29,432 nt of DNA from a virus. Positions within the stretch are counted from its first letter, which is position 1; each line of letters begins with the position of its first letter. A program made the position numbers and the translations under genes. Of this stretch, positions 5,538-14,143 are shown in pieces. Where the stretch lies: positions 1 to 29,432 of the IMG/VR virus record IMGVR_UViG_3300030118_003786; one strand, given 5' to 3'. The notes under the pieces were generated by a model, which saw only the letters and a list, made by a program, of their open reading frames with translations, made no database searches and was not told where the DNA came from.

Positions 5538-7100
5538 ATGGCAACAATTTATGATGCTTTTGATGTTGAGTATAGATTAGAATATCTTGGATTACCTGTT
5601 CACCCTGAATGGAGAAAGAACATCAAAAGATGGACTTATTATTCTGATTCATTCAACGGAGGCAATGATTTTAGATCAGGACAATACTTGATAAGATATA
5701 TCCTGGAAAGTGCAGAAGAATACGAAAACAGACTCAAAGCAACACCATTGGACAATCATTGCAAGTCAGTGGTAGAAACATACAATTCATTTTTATTTAG
5801 AACACCACCCAAGAGAGATTACGGCACACAGGTAGCAAACGATCCAGCATTGGATCCATTTTTAAATGATGCTGACTTAGACGGCAGATCATTCAATTCA
5901 TTCATGAGAGATTGTGCTACATTTTCAGCGGTGTATGGACATGTTTGGGTAATGGTGGACAAGCCCACCACACAAGTGTCAACAAGGGCAGAAGAATTAC
6001 AACAAGAGATTAGACCATATGTTTCAATCATCACACCGGAGTCAGTGATTGATTGGCAATACATGAGAAAACCAAACGGTGTGTATGCATTATCATCATT
6101 GACATTATTAGATGGCATAGATGAAAGAGCCGCATACTACAGAACAATTACAGCTACTGAGACAACAATATACACAAGAACATCCGAAGATCAACAAGCA
6201 AACATCGTGGATGTTATTCCAAATCCAATTGGAGCAGTTCCTTGCATACCAGTTTATGCAGGTAGAACACAAACCAAAGGACTCGGCATATCAGACATAT
6301 CAGACATTGCTGACATGCAAAGATCATTGTATAATGAATTAAGTGAACTTGAACAACTTATAAGGATTTCCAACCATCCAAGTCTATGTAAAACATCATC
6401 CACACAAGCATCAGCAGGTGCAGGAGCGGTTATAGACCTACCGGATGATTTGGACCCCAACCTGAAACCATTTTTGTTGGAGCCTAGTGGCAGTGGTATA
6501 GAACAAATCATTGCTTCAATCAATGAGAAAACAAACTCCATAAACAGGATGGCTAATATGGGTGGGGTAAGATCAACAGCAACTAGACAATTGAGCGGTA
6601 TTGCTATGCAAACAGAAAGAGAACTACTCAATGCTAGATTATCACAAAAAGCAGACAACCTAGAACTTGCTGAAGAGCAAATTTGGAGGATGTGGGCACT
6701 GTGGCAAGGCAAAACATTTGATGGTGTTATTGATTATCCAGATTCATTCAATATACATGACAAAGAAAACACAGTGGCATTGCTTAAATTAGCCAAAGAG
6801 TCAAAACCAGAGAATGCAGAATTATTAAAACAAATTGACATCATGTTGGCTAAAGCACTTATCAAAGATGAAGATATATTAGAAAAAGTAATGGAACAAC
6901 AAGAAGAAGTTGGTGAAGTTCAAACACAAGCACCATTACAAACTGAAATGCAACACCCTACCATAGAGTCAGTGGACAAATTGGTAGCACATTTGAGAGA
7001 GATGGTGGAGCAGGGGTATACCAATGAACAAATTATTCAACTACATCCGGAACTATCTGGATTTTTCAATAATCAAAATGGAGGAAATGACAATGGCTAG
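5538..7100 (+). CDS. Portal protein
   Basis: A 520-residue protein directly after the large terminase, the canonical portal position. The early part (MATIYDAFDVEYRLEYLGLP, then SAEEYENRLKATPLDNHCKS) fits the family: helices followed by VVETYNSFLFRTPPKRDYG, then a wing domain. The ELSELEQLIRISNHPS and NSINRMANMGGVRSTATR segments match the long stem/crown region of portals. The C-terminus is acidic and Gln-rich. It forms the dodecameric channel at one capsid vertex and is the docking site for terminase and connectors. The ATG at 5538 follows gaggaca, 10 bp after the terminase stop. The last 8 bp overlap the next small gene. Confidence 0.93.
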   Translation: MATIYDAFDVEYRLEYLGLPVHPEWRKNIKRWTYYSDSFNGGNDFRSGQYLIRYILESAEEYENRLKATPLDNHCKSVVETYNSFLFRTPPKRDYGTQVANDPALDPFLNDADLDGRSFNSFMRDCATFSAVYGHVWVMVDKPTTQVSTRAEELQQEIRPYVSIITPESVIDWQYMRKPNGVYALSSLTLLDGIDERAAYYRTITATETTIYTRTSEDQQANIVDVIPNPIGAVPCIPVYAGRTQTKGLGISDISDIADMQRSLYNELSELEQLIRISNHPSLCKTSSTQASAGAGAVIDLPDDLDPNLKPFLLEPSGSGIEQIIASINEKTNSINRMANMGGVRSTATRQLSGIAMQTERELLNARLSQKADNLELAEEQIWRMWALWQGKTFDGVIDYPDSFNIHDKENTVALLKLAKESKPENAELLKQIDIMLAKALIKDEDILEKVMEQQEEVGEVQTQAPLQTEMQHPTIESVDKLVAHLREMVEQGYTNEQIIQLHPELSGFFNNQNGGNDNG

Positions 7101-7179
7101 GAAACCAATGATGGGTCGTAAGAAAAAAGACGACAAGAAGAAAAAGTCAAAAAAATCAGGTAAAAAATCAAGAGGCTAG
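7093..7179 (+). CDS. 28-residue lysine-rich protein
   Basis: A tiny gene (MARKPMMGRKKKDDKKKKSK, ending KSGKKSRG) overlapping the portal stop by 8 bp, with the Shine-Dalgarno ggagg about 7 nt before the ATG. Its stop overlaps the GTG start of the next gene by one base (TAGTG), so it is tightly built into the operon. About half the residues are Lys or Arg. It is likely nucleic-acid- or scaffold-binding, perhaps neutralising packaged DNA, but no family is recognised. Its placement between portal and head-assembly genes suggests a head role. Confidence 0.68.
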   Translation: MARKPMMGRKKKDDKKKKSKKSGKKSRG

Positions 7180-7580
7180 TGATAGTCCAAGAAAGATACC
7201 GTGAAGTTGATTGGGAGCAATACTTCCAATCAATTTCTGATGTATGCCCATGGAGTCTCGAGGCATACCAAAATGATCTAATTAAATTTGCAAGATATTC
7301 AGATACCAAAGTATTTTACCACGATGAAACATGGAACACAAGAAAACACATGGCTGTAATTTATTATGATGTTTCATCAGATGTGGATGACCTTATTTGG
7401 ACAGTGGATCAATTTGATGCATTGCCCAATACCATTTGCTTTTGGAGTCATCCAGACCATACCAAAGGCAAAAACAAACAATGCAACATTCCTATCATAA
7501 TTCAACAGGGCAGACAAACCCTAGAAGCGATTAGGAAACAGCATAAATATAACAAACAATCGCAAAGATTGGACAGTTAA
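7179..7580 (+). CDS. Hypothetical protein (133 aa) between portal and scaffold
   Basis: Not recognised. It starts with GTG at 7179, overlapping the previous stop by one base. The product opens MIVQERYREVDWEQYFQSIS, has many Trp and Tyr, and contains IYYDVSSDVDDLIWTVDQFD and CFWSHPDHTKGKNKQCN. Two Cys residues and two nearby His could bind a metal, but the spacing is not a known finger. It looks like a compact soluble enzyme-like or adaptor fold. The place in the operon is where heads often encode a protease or minor capsid protein, yet no Ser-His-Lys/Asp protease signature is visible. Confidence 0.8.
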   Translation: MIVQERYREVDWEQYFQSISDVCPWSLEAYQNDLIKFARYSDTKVFYHDETWNTRKHMAVIYYDVSSDVDDLIWTVDQFDALPNTICFWSHPDHTKGKNKQCNIPIIIQQGRQTLEAIRKQHKYNKQSQRLDS

Positions 7581-7606
7581 ACTCATAACTTTAAAGGAGG
7601 ATTTAC

Positions 7607-8305
7607 ATGAGTGATATGGAACAAAACACAGAGCAGACTCAAGCTCCAGTAGAAACAGATGCACCAGCAACTGAAGATGCTGTAACTGAGGCGAAAACTT
7701 TTACACAGGCTGACTTAGATAAGATTGTGGCAGACCGTGTTTCGAGAGAAAGACGAAAGTTTGAAAAGAAGTATGAAGGAATAGATCCAGAATACTACAC
7801 AGAATTATCTGCAAAGGCTGAAAAGGAGAAACAAGACAAACTGAAAGCAAAAGGCGAGTTTGAACAAATTTTAAAAGACAGCATGTCCAAAAAAGATGAA
7901 CAAATTAGTGCTTTACTTAATCAAGTGAAAACTATCAAAGTTGATGGTAATTTACTTGATACTGCTTCTAAACATAAAGCAATAAATCCAGGGCAAGTTA
8001 CACAACTGCTCAAAGATCAAGTGCAAATGAATGAAGCAGGTGATGTTGAGATTGTTGATCCTAAGACAAAACAAGTGAGATACAATGACAAAGGTGAACA
8101 CCTTTCAGTATCAGAACTTGTTGCAGAATTTTTAACGGCGAACCCACACTTTGTAGCCGCAACACCATCAGGTGCAGGCACTACATCAAAAGTTGGCGAT
8201 GCTGGGAGCAGTGAAAAGTTTGATATAACAAAGTTAGATATGAATAAAGCAGAAGATAGGAAGATTTATGCTGAATATCGTAAGCAACATGGCATATCGA
8301 GGTAA
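7607..8305 (+). CDS. Capsid scaffold protein
   Basis: A 232-residue protein just before the capsid gene with the scaffold layout. It has an acidic, Ala/Pro/Thr/Gln-rich N-terminus (1-30), a long charged helical region around 34-105 (VADRVSRERRKFEKKYEG, KAEKEKQDKLKAKGEFEQIL) predicted to be coiled coil, and a basic C-terminal helix (EDRKIYAEYRKQHGISR) of the kind that binds the capsid shell. It would fill the procapsid during assembly and leave before DNA entry. The start is supported by aaaggagg 8 nt upstream. No protease domain is visible, so it probably leaves intact unless a host protease acts. Confidence 0.88.
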   Translation: MSDMEQNTEQTQAPVETDAPATEDAVTEAKTFTQADLDKIVADRVSRERRKFEKKYEGIDPEYYTELSAKAEKEKQDKLKAKGEFEQILKDSMSKKDEQISALLNQVKTIKVDGNLLDTASKHKAINPGQVTQLLKDQVQMNEAGDVEIVDPKTKQVRYNDKGEHLSVSELVAEFLTANPHFVAATPSGAGTTSKVGDAGSSEKFDITKLDMNKAEDRKIYAEYRKQHGISR

Positions 8306-8341
8306 ATTAAACTTTAATAACCATTTAAGGAGAAACATAAA

Positions 8342-9211
8342 ATGGCAGGCGAAATCAAATCGACTACTACTACTTTAGATGATCTTATTGCTCCAATCGT
8401 GGCAGAAGCACAGTTCGTAGCGGCAGAAAGATCAATCATGAGAGGCCTTGTAAAGCAATTTAACATTCCAGCAAACTCTGGAAAAGTTTTACAGGTTCCA
8501 ATCTACCCAACACAAACAGCGGAAGTTTTAACTGAAGCTGACGACTTATCACCAGCGGCAATCTCAACATCAAAAGTTGACATTACATTAAGAGAAGTTG
8601 GTTTAATGACTAATGTATCAGACCTAGCATTAAATCACTCAGAAACTAATGTAATTCAAGATGTTGGAAGATTGTTTGGTGAAGCAATCGCAACAAGAAT
8701 TGACCGTGACTTAACAGCATTATTTGGCGGTTTTTCAACAACTGTAGGTTCAGCTACAACGGCGGCAACAGCGGCACTTGTATTTGAAGCAGTTGCAAAA
8801 CTAAGAGCGAATGCAGTTCCACCAAGTGACCTAGCATTGGTATTACACCCGCTAGTGGCACATGATCTTAAATCAACTATCACATCAACATTCGCGGCTC
8901 CGGCTAGTGATGTTGGTAACGAAGCATTAAGATCAGGTTTCGTAGGTATGTTAGCAGGTGTTCCAGTGTATGAAACATCAAACATGGCAGACTCATCAGG
9001 TAATTTCCCAGGCACAACTGGTGATTACAAAGGTGCAGTATTCCACAGAGATGGTTTAGCAATGGCAATGAGCGGCGACATCAAAATCGAAACTCAAAGA
9101 GATGCATCAGCAAGAGCAACTGAGATAGTTGGTGTTGCAACATATGGTGTAGCAGAGCTACAAGACACATATGGTGTTGAACTTGAGTTTGATTCTTCAA
9201 TCCAATCATAA
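8342..9211 (+). CDS. Major capsid protein (HK97-type fold expected)
   Basis: A 289-residue protein immediately after the scaffold gene, with the strong leader aaggagaaac. Its composition is typical of a shell protein: Ala/Thr/Ser-rich, few Cys, with a G-loop-like EVLTEADDLSPAAISTSKV region, a spine-helix region (LFGEAIATRIDRDLTALFGG) and a P-domain part (GVPVYETSNMADSSGNFPG, DGLAMAMSGDIKIETQRDAS). The C-terminal strand ATYGVAELQDTYGVELEF is characteristic of capsid proteins of this type in small siphoviruses. Hundreds of copies form the head. The coding sequence is less AT-biased than the early genes, consistent with high expression. Confidence 0.92.
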   Translation: MAGEIKSTTTTLDDLIAPIVAEAQFVAAERSIMRGLVKQFNIPANSGKVLQVPIYPTQTAEVLTEADDLSPAAISTSKVDITLREVGLMTNVSDLALNHSETNVIQDVGRLFGEAIATRIDRDLTALFGGFSTTVGSATTAATAALVFEAVAKLRANAVPPSDLALVLHPLVAHDLKSTITSTFAAPASDVGNEALRSGFVGMLAGVPVYETSNMADSSGNFPGTTGDYKGAVFHRDGLAMAMSGDIKIETQRDASARATEIVGVATYGVAELQDTYGVELEFDSSIQS

Positions 9212-9282
9212 TTTGGATAAAGAAACAACACATATTTTGGGGCAGTGGCAACATTGCCCCAACATAACAACAGGAGAAACAG

Positions 9283-9735
9283 ATGAGCAACTATTCAACG
9301 GATACAGATGTATTAGAATACGAACCACAGATTAAAGAATTTGGTATCATTGATTTTTCAGCATACCATGCCAAAACAACAGCAGATATTCAAAGACTGC
9401 TTCGTATAGAATGGTGGCCTCGTGTTTCTAGAACAACAGGTAATTATTCATATTTCCAAACAACAGACTTGGAAATGAACAACACAAAACTACAAGCGGC
9501 ACAATTCACTCGTGCGGCAGTGTTTCATGTATTAGCATACTACATACTACCACAACTAACACAGCATGGACCTGAGAGAGATAGATTCAGAGAAATGATT
9601 GACTTTTACAAAGGTAAATTTAGAGAAGAATTTGATCTTATACTGCAAGATGGTGTTGAATATGATTATGATGGTGATGGCACGATAGATAATACTGAAA
9701 AACAAACACAACACTACAACAGATTGATTAGATAA
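9283..9735 (+). CDS. Head-tail connector / adaptor protein
   Basis: A 150-residue, largely helical protein right after the capsid, the usual position of a gp6/gp15-like head completion protein sitting under the portal. It opens MSNYSTDTDVLEYEPQIKEF, with helices around AKTTADIQRLLRIEWWPR and LQAAQFTRAAVFHVLAYYIL. An acidic loop YDYDGDGTIDNTEK resembles a calcium-binding DxDxDG element. The Shine-Dalgarno caggagaaac supports the start, and the stop overlaps the next ATG by one base (TAATG). Confidence 0.78.
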   Translation: MSNYSTDTDVLEYEPQIKEFGIIDFSAYHAKTTADIQRLLRIEWWPRVSRTTGNYSYFQTTDLEMNNTKLQAAQFTRAAVFHVLAYYILPQLTQHGPERDRFREMIDFYKGKFREEFDLILQDGVEYDYDGDGTIDNTEKQTQHYNRLIR

Positions 9736-10190
9736 TGGCAAATGTAAGAGAACAAATTGCTGAAGACATAGTAACTGATCTACAGGGTATCACAACACCT
9801 GGTGTTGTTATAGTATCAAGGAACCCAATCAACACTACAGACTTGTCTATAGCACAGTATCCAGCCATAATGGTAAGGACTACAACAGAGTCAAGAGAAG
9901 ATGCCACTATGTCAAATTCAAATTTGAGATTTGGCACAATTGACTACACAATAACAGGATTTGTGAGAGCGGAATCATCCGCAACCACTGTGAACAATTC
10001 AATTGATACACAAAGGAACACATTGATTGAAGCGATTAGTGAAAAACTTGAAGAAGATAGAACAAGAAATTCAAAAGCATTAAATTCATTTGTAACTGAA
10101 GTGACAGTGGATGATGGCACAGTATTTCCAATTGGTAGGATAGATATTACCTTCCGTGTTCTATATAAATACACACGAGGAACTTTATAA
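9735..10190 (+). CDS. Tail terminator / minor tail connector protein
   Basis: A 151-residue protein coupled by TAATG to the preceding connector. It begins MANVREQIAEDIVTDLQGIT, then strands around VVIVSRNPINT and PAIMVRTTTESR, a central IDYTITGFVRAES strand, a helix (IDTQRNTLIEAISEKLEED) and a final strand FRVLYKYTRGTL. This alpha/beta pattern, with an N-terminal helix and a final beta hairpin, fits tail terminator proteins (lambda gpU / SPP1 gp17 type) that cap the tail tube. The assignment rests on fold pattern and gene position, not on a catalytic motif. Confidence 0.68.
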   Translation: MANVREQIAEDIVTDLQGITTPGVVIVSRNPINTTDLSIAQYPAIMVRTTTESREDATMSNSNLRFGTIDYTITGFVRAESSATTVNNSIDTQRNTLIEAISEKLEEDRTRNSKALNSFVTEVTVDDGTVFPIGRIDITFRVLYKYTRGTL

Positions 10191-10429
10191 TGGGACTTAG
10201 AATTATATACAAAAGTGGTGAACAAAAAGCATGTTCACTCACAGAAGCACAAAATTTAGTAGCCAATGAAGGTTGGAGTTGGACTGACTCTGCACCTGCA
10301 CCAAAGGCTGTTAAAAAAACTGCCAAACCTAAAAAAGCCAAAGTTGAGGTTGAAGCAGTTGAATTGAAACCTGTCGAAGGTGAAGATTTAAAAATCATAG
10401 ACTTTGGCAACATTGACGAGGAGAAATAA
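10190..10429 (+). CDS. Small head-tail region protein (79 aa)
   Basis: Not recognised. Its ATG overlaps the previous stop (TAATG) by one base. The N-terminal 35 residues (MGLRIIYKSGEQKACSLTEA, then NEGWSWTDS) look folded. They are followed by a Lys/Ala/Pro-rich linker (APAPKAVKKTAKPKKAK) and an acidic tail (EGEDLKIIDFGNIDEEK). The basic-linker-acidic design suggests a flexible adaptor. It lies between the tail terminator candidate and the tail tube, so it may belong to the neck, but there is no direct evidence. Confidence 0.75.
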   Translation: MGLRIIYKSGEQKACSLTEAQNLVANEGWSWTDSAPAPKAVKKTAKPKKAKVEVEAVELKPVEGEDLKIIDFGNIDEEK

Positions 10430-10431
10430 AC

Positions 10432-10875
10432 ATGGCAACATATACAGGCTTTGATGGAGTTATCAAACTTGCTGACAGTGGTGATTCTTTATCATCAACT
10501 GCAATCGGCAACTTAAGAAACTTCACAGTAGAGCAAACTCAAGACACAATTGAAGATACTGCAATGGGTTCAACAGGTATGAGAACATACAAACCTGGTT
10601 TAAGCACATTCACTATCTCAGGTGATGTTTTCTTTGATCATGCAGACGGTGTCCAAGCAAAAATCGATGAATTGGTATCAAAAACAGGTCAAGAAACATT
10701 AGCAACTTTTGAAGTATATCCATCAGGAACAGGCACTTCAGAAACACCTGCCAACAGTAAATTATCTGGATCTTGCATCATTACAAGTTTCTCAATCACA
10801 TCATCAGTTGATGGCATGGTTGAGGCTTCATTTGCGGCACAAGGATCCGGTGCATTAACTATTGCAACTATCTAA
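10432..10875 (+). CDS. Major tail tube protein
   Basis: A 147-residue beta-rich protein opening MATYTGFDGVIKLADSGDSL, with gaggagaaataac just before the ATG. It has the features of siphovirus tube subunits: NLRNFTVEQTQDTIEDTAMG and MRTYKPGLSTFTISGDVFFD near the start, a CIITSFSITSSVDGMVEASF strand pair near the end and a closing FAAQGSGAL. Stacked hexamers would form the tail tube around the tape measure. The position before the tail assembly chaperone and tape measure supports this. Confidence 0.88.
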   Translation: MATYTGFDGVIKLADSGDSLSSTAIGNLRNFTVEQTQDTIEDTAMGSTGMRTYKPGLSTFTISGDVFFDHADGVQAKIDELVSKTGQETLATFEVYPSGTGTSETPANSKLSGSCIITSFSITSSVDGMVEASFAAQGSGALTIATI

Positions 10876-10890
10876 TAGGGGTATAGTATT

Positions 10891-11193
10891 GTGTTGAAAA
10901 CAAAACTTACAGGTGATCTTGATTTATCCGATTTAAAAAAAGAAATTGATTCTTTTATAAAAGATTTATCAAAACAAACCATAAGGGTTGCAAGACAGAA
11001 TACCCCTATTGACACAGGTCGTGCTCGTAAAGGTTGGACTAGATCCAATTCCAGACAAGGTTTTGAGGTTGAAAACTCAGTGCCTTACATTGGTTTCTTG
11101 GAAAAAGGAATATCTAAACAAGCACCCAAAGGAATACTAAAACCAACAGTCCGTAAGGTGACTGGTAACATACAGAGGAGAATTACACGATGA
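10891..11193 (+). CDS. HK97 gp10-like tail completion / neck protein
   Basis: A 100-residue basic protein. The segment KQTIRVARQNTPIDTGRARK followed by GW and a later VPYIGFLEKG is the hallmark of the HK97 gp10-like family (TPVDTG...L..S...S.PYa..lE.G), proteins that join head and tail. A GTG at 10891 followed by TTG is the most upstream start, with aggggta upstream. The placement is unusual in being after the tube gene rather than before it. Its stop overlaps the next ATG by 4 bp (ATGA). Confidence 0.82.
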   Translation: MLKTKLTGDLDLSDLKKEIDSFIKDLSKQTIRVARQNTPIDTGRARKGWTRSNSRQGFEVENSVPYIGFLEKGISKQAPKGILKPTVRKVTGNIQRRITR

Positions 11194-11540
11194 CTCAATC
11201 GGTTAAAGATAAAGCCATATCTCATTACAAACAGAGATTGGCAAGTAAATTATACAAATACCATGTAGAAGAATGGGATTGTGACATTTACTATAGATCT
11301 ACAAGTTCAATGAGAACTGAATCAAAAATCATGGCACTTACCCAACAAGGTAAAAGTGCAGATGCTTTGGTGGAATCAATTATCCTTAAAGCATTAGACC
11401 AAGATGGCAAAAGAGTTTTTAATGACAGTGACAGGGCATCCATGTTAAATGAAATGGATCCAAATGTTATTATCAAAGTTGCATCGCAACTTAATAACAC
11501 ACCCGAAGATGAAACTATAGAGGCTATCGAAAAAAACTAA
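11190..11540 (+). CDS. Tail assembly chaperone, short (G-like) form
   Basis: A 116-residue protein ahead of the tape measure gene. The middle (ESIILKALDQDGKRVFNDSD, then RASMLNEMDPNVIIKVASQL) matches the phage tail assembly chaperone pattern. The protein coats the tape measure during tail assembly and is absent from the finished virion. The 0 frame ends in a TAA immediately after the heptamer A AAA AAC (11531-11537), a canonical -1 slippery site. The -1 frame continues for 63 residues, so a longer G-T form is predicted. Confidence 0.88.
   Translation: MTQSVKDKAISHYKQRLASKLYKYHVEEWDCDIYYRSTSSMRTESKIMALTQQGKSADALVESIILKALDQDGKRVFNDSDRASMLNEMDPNVIIKVASQLNNTPEDETIEAIEKN
11531..11537 (+). promoter_or_regulatory. 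Programmed -1 ribosomal frameshift site A AAA AAC
   Basis: The 0 frame reads GAA AAA AAC TAA, which contains the X XXY YYZ heptamer in the correct phase with a stop codon directly behind it. Twelve bases further on, GGCGA (11549-11553) can pair with TCGCC (11568-11572) as a possible stimulatory stem. The G/GT chaperone frameshift ahead of the tape measure is widely conserved in long-tailed phages. Confidence 0.88.
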
Positions 11541-11728
11541 AAGGGGACGGCGACTTATACAGTATGTTCGCCCTGGCAGATCATCTTAAGCAACCTTTGG
11601 ATGCTGTCATGAACATGTCCCACTTGGAGTTTAAGGGTTGGATTGCTTATCTTAATGTTAAGCATGAACGACAAGAGAGAGATTTGAAGAAGCATGGCAA
11701 CACAAAAAATCATCATAGAAGCCGTTAA
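11537..11728 (+). CDS. Tail assembly chaperone frameshift extension (T domain)
   Basis: The part of the long chaperone read after the -1 slip, ending at TAA 11726-11728. The joined product (11190-11537 then 11537-11728) has 179 residues. The extension contains MFALADHLKQPLDAVMNMSH followed by LEFKGWIAYLNVKHERQERD. The EFxGWIAY element is typical of T domains, which bind the tape measure and recruit tube subunits. It overlaps the tape measure start (11694) by 35 bp. An independent start at ATG 11564 is possible, but the nearest purine-rich site is too far away. Confidence 0.85.
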   Translation, partial: LKGDGDLYSMFALADHLKQPLDAVMNMSHLEFKGWIAYLNVKHERQERDLKKHGNTKNHHRSR

Positions 11729-14141
11729 TAAAACTGGGGCGGCATTGGGTAAAATCCAAAACGACCTCAAAGGTATTAACACTGCTACTAATTCATTGTC
11801 CAGTGGATTTAGTAGATTGCAAACATTAATTGTTGGTGCGGCGGCGGCCTTTGGTGGTTTGAAAGTTGCATCAGGCTTTTTAGATACTGCTCGTCAATTA
11901 GAAAATTTAGGTATCCAACTTAAATTTATTACAGGCTCTGCAGAAGAAGGTGCAAAAGCCTTAAACATAGTCAAAAGTGCGGCAGCCAATTCAGCATTTC
12001 AACTTGCTGAAATGGCTCAAGCATCACCCTTATTGCTCACTGTAGCAGACTCAACAGAAGAACTAAATGAACTATTAGCAATCACTGGCGACTTGGCAGT
12101 CGCATCAGGATTAGACTTTGTAACCACAGCAGAACAAATTCAAAGATCATTTTCAGGCGGTATAGCGGCGGCTGATTTATTCAGAGAACGAGGTATTAAA
12201 GCACTGTTAGGTTTCCAAGAAGGTGTGCAATTTTCTGCAGAAGAAACCAAAAGAATAATCACTGAAGGATTTGAAAATGGTGCATTTGCCATAGCAGGTG
12301 CGGCGGCAGAAATGGCAACATCATTTGATGGTGCTGTATCAATGCTACAAGATGGATTGTTCCAATTCCAAGCACAGGTAATGGATTCAGGCCCATTTGA
12401 AATGCTTAAAAGCACCATAGCATTGGCAGTTGAAGCCATTGGTGATAACTTTGGTAGCATACAAGATGCGGCAACTGGAATGGGGCAAAAAATAGTTTCA
12501 GTGGTTGAAGGAATAGTTATAGGATTTGGTGTGTTGTTGGATGCAATATCACCAGTGTTTAAGTTTGTAAGATCATCAGTTAATGGATTGGTTGAATTTA
12601 CAAATGCTTTACCACCTACCATAAAAACACTTGGTATAATTGGATTCCTTGCACTTGGACTCAAAGGTAAAATTATTGTTGCAACAATTGGTTTGGTTAT
12701 TGACAATGTCCAAACATTATTTTCAGGATTTTTAAAATTTGTAGGCAACATCACAAGAAAGATAGCCAATGCCGCGGAGGCAATTGGATTAGATTCATTG
12801 GCAAGCAAGATGAGAGGCTTCGCCGATGACATTACCAACAAAGCAGACCAATTGGGAGAAGATTTAAAGAAAACAATCACAACTTTGGATGATTTAGTCA
12901 ATACCAACATTGGTAAGATACCTGGCTTCCCAGAACCAGAAGCAATGGGCAAATATGAAACATTGTTTAGAGGATTCCTTGGTAGAATCCAGCAAATCAC
13001 TGATGAAAGATACAAAAAACAACAAGAGCAAGATGAAACTGCCGCTGAAGCACAAGTTCAAACACAACAAGAAGCATTATCAAAAGAACAACAGATATTA
13101 GAAAAGAAACTTATACAACTTCAAGAAGCATTGATGAGTGAAGTTGAAACTATCGAAAACACTAGAAAAAAACAATTAGACATAATTGAAAAAAATTTAA
13201 AAGAACAAATAATCACAGAACAAGAAGCACAAGATTTAAGAGTAAAAGTCAATGCTGAAGCAGATGAAAAAATAAATGCTTTCAAACAACAAGCATTGGA
13301 TGAAGCCACTGCACAAACCAAGAAAGCACTTGAAATGCAAGCCAAGGCAGAAGAAGCCTTGCATGATCTTAAGGTTGAATTATACAACACAGAAGAAGAC
13401 AACATCAGAGATGCTTATGCCAACAGATTAAAAATAGTTGAAGATGCATTAAATCAAGAGATTATAGCAGAAGCGGAAGCGGCTAAAATTAAAGCAGACT
13501 TGAACAAAAAGATGGCGGCAGAAATAGCCAAAATCAACAAAGAAGCCGCGAGAGAAAGAAGAATTGAAGCATTAATGGAAGCCGGCAGGACTAAAGAACA
13601 AGCAGAGTCACTGTTGGAATTTGAAAACAAAACAAATGCAGAAAAATCGATTTTTGCAATTCAAAAAGGCAAAGAAACATTTGAAGCATTGGGCACAATG
13701 AACAGAAAAGCATTCCAGGCATACAAAGCATTTGCAATAGCAGAAGCAATAGTATCAACATACCAAGGTGCGGCAAAGGCATTGGGTGCATTTCCACCAC
13801 CGTTCAACTTTATTGCGGCGGCGGCAGTCATAGCACAAGGATTTGCACAAGTTAATCAAATTAAATCAGCGAACTATTCAGGTAGACAAATGGGTGGGCC
13901 CGTTGGTGCTGGACAAACATACATGGTTGGTGAAAGAGGGCCTGAAACATTCCGTGCACCAGCTGGAGGAGGCACAATCATACCAAACGGACAAGGCGGA
14001 GGTGTGAATGTAAACTTCACAGTGAATGCCATTGATGCACAATCATTCAACAGTGCCTTATCAAGACAAAGAAATACTATTGTTGGAATAGTAAATGAAG
14101 CAGTAAACAACACAGGTAGGAGAGCCATTACGGCATATTAG
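11694..14141 (+). CDS. Tape measure protein
   Basis: At 815 residues this is the longest gene. Known tape measures give about 1.5 Angstrom of tail per residue, so a tail near 120 nm is expected (inference). Residues about 1-110 show the typical start (QKIIIEAVNKTGAALGKIQN, GLKVASGFLDTARQLENLG), followed by the ITGSAEEGAKAL and AEQIQRSFSGGIAAADLFRE elements of tape-measure N-terminal domains. Hydrophobic segments occupy the middle (about 250-370), a long charged coiled coil runs from about 440 to 660, and the C-terminal part has a hydrophobic helix (PPFNFIAAAAVIAQGFAQVN) and a GGPVGAGQTYMVGERGPE motif common at tape-measure ends. No lysozyme or peptidase insert is seen. Confidence 0.93.
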   Translation: MATQKIIIEAVNKTGAALGKIQNDLKGINTATNSLSSGFSRLQTLIVGAAAAFGGLKVASGFLDTARQLENLGIQLKFITGSAEEGAKALNIVKSAAANSAFQLAEMAQASPLLLTVADSTEELNELLAITGDLAVASGLDFVTTAEQIQRSFSGGIAAADLFRERGIKALLGFQEGVQFSAEETKRIITEGFENGAFAIAGAAAEMATSFDGAVSMLQDGLFQFQAQVMDSGPFEMLKSTIALAVEAIGDNFGSIQDAATGMGQKIVSVVEGIVIGFGVLLDAISPVFKFVRSSVNGLVEFTNALPPTIKTLGIIGFLALGLKGKIIVATIGLVIDNVQTLFSGFLKFVGNITRKIANAAEAIGLDSLASKMRGFADDITNKADQLGEDLKKTITTLDDLVNTNIGKIPGFPEPEAMGKYETLFRGFLGRIQQITDERYKKQQEQDETAAEAQVQTQQEALSKEQQILEKKLIQLQEALMSEVETIENTRKKQLDIIEKNLKEQIITEQEAQDLRVKVNAEADEKINAFKQQALDEATAQTKKALEMQAKAEEALHDLKVELYNTEEDNIRDAYANRLKIVEDALNQEIIAEAEAAKIKADLNKKMAAEIAKINKEAARERRIEALMEAGRTKEQAESLLEFENKTNAEKSIFAIQKGKETFEALGTMNRKAFQAYKAFAIAEAIVSTYQGAAKALGAFPPPFNFIAAAAVIAQGFAQVNQIKSANYSGRQMGGPVGAGQTYMVGERGPETFRAPAGGGTIIPNGQGGGVNVNFTVNAIDAQSFNSALSRQRNTIVGIVNEAVNNTGRRAITAY

Positions 14142-14143
14142 AC

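Noticed and set aside
12140-13015. Long leftward open frame (291 codons) opposite the tape measure gene
   Set aside because: It is a shadow of the tape measure coding strand, with no ribosome-binding site and a composition that mirrors the opposite codons.
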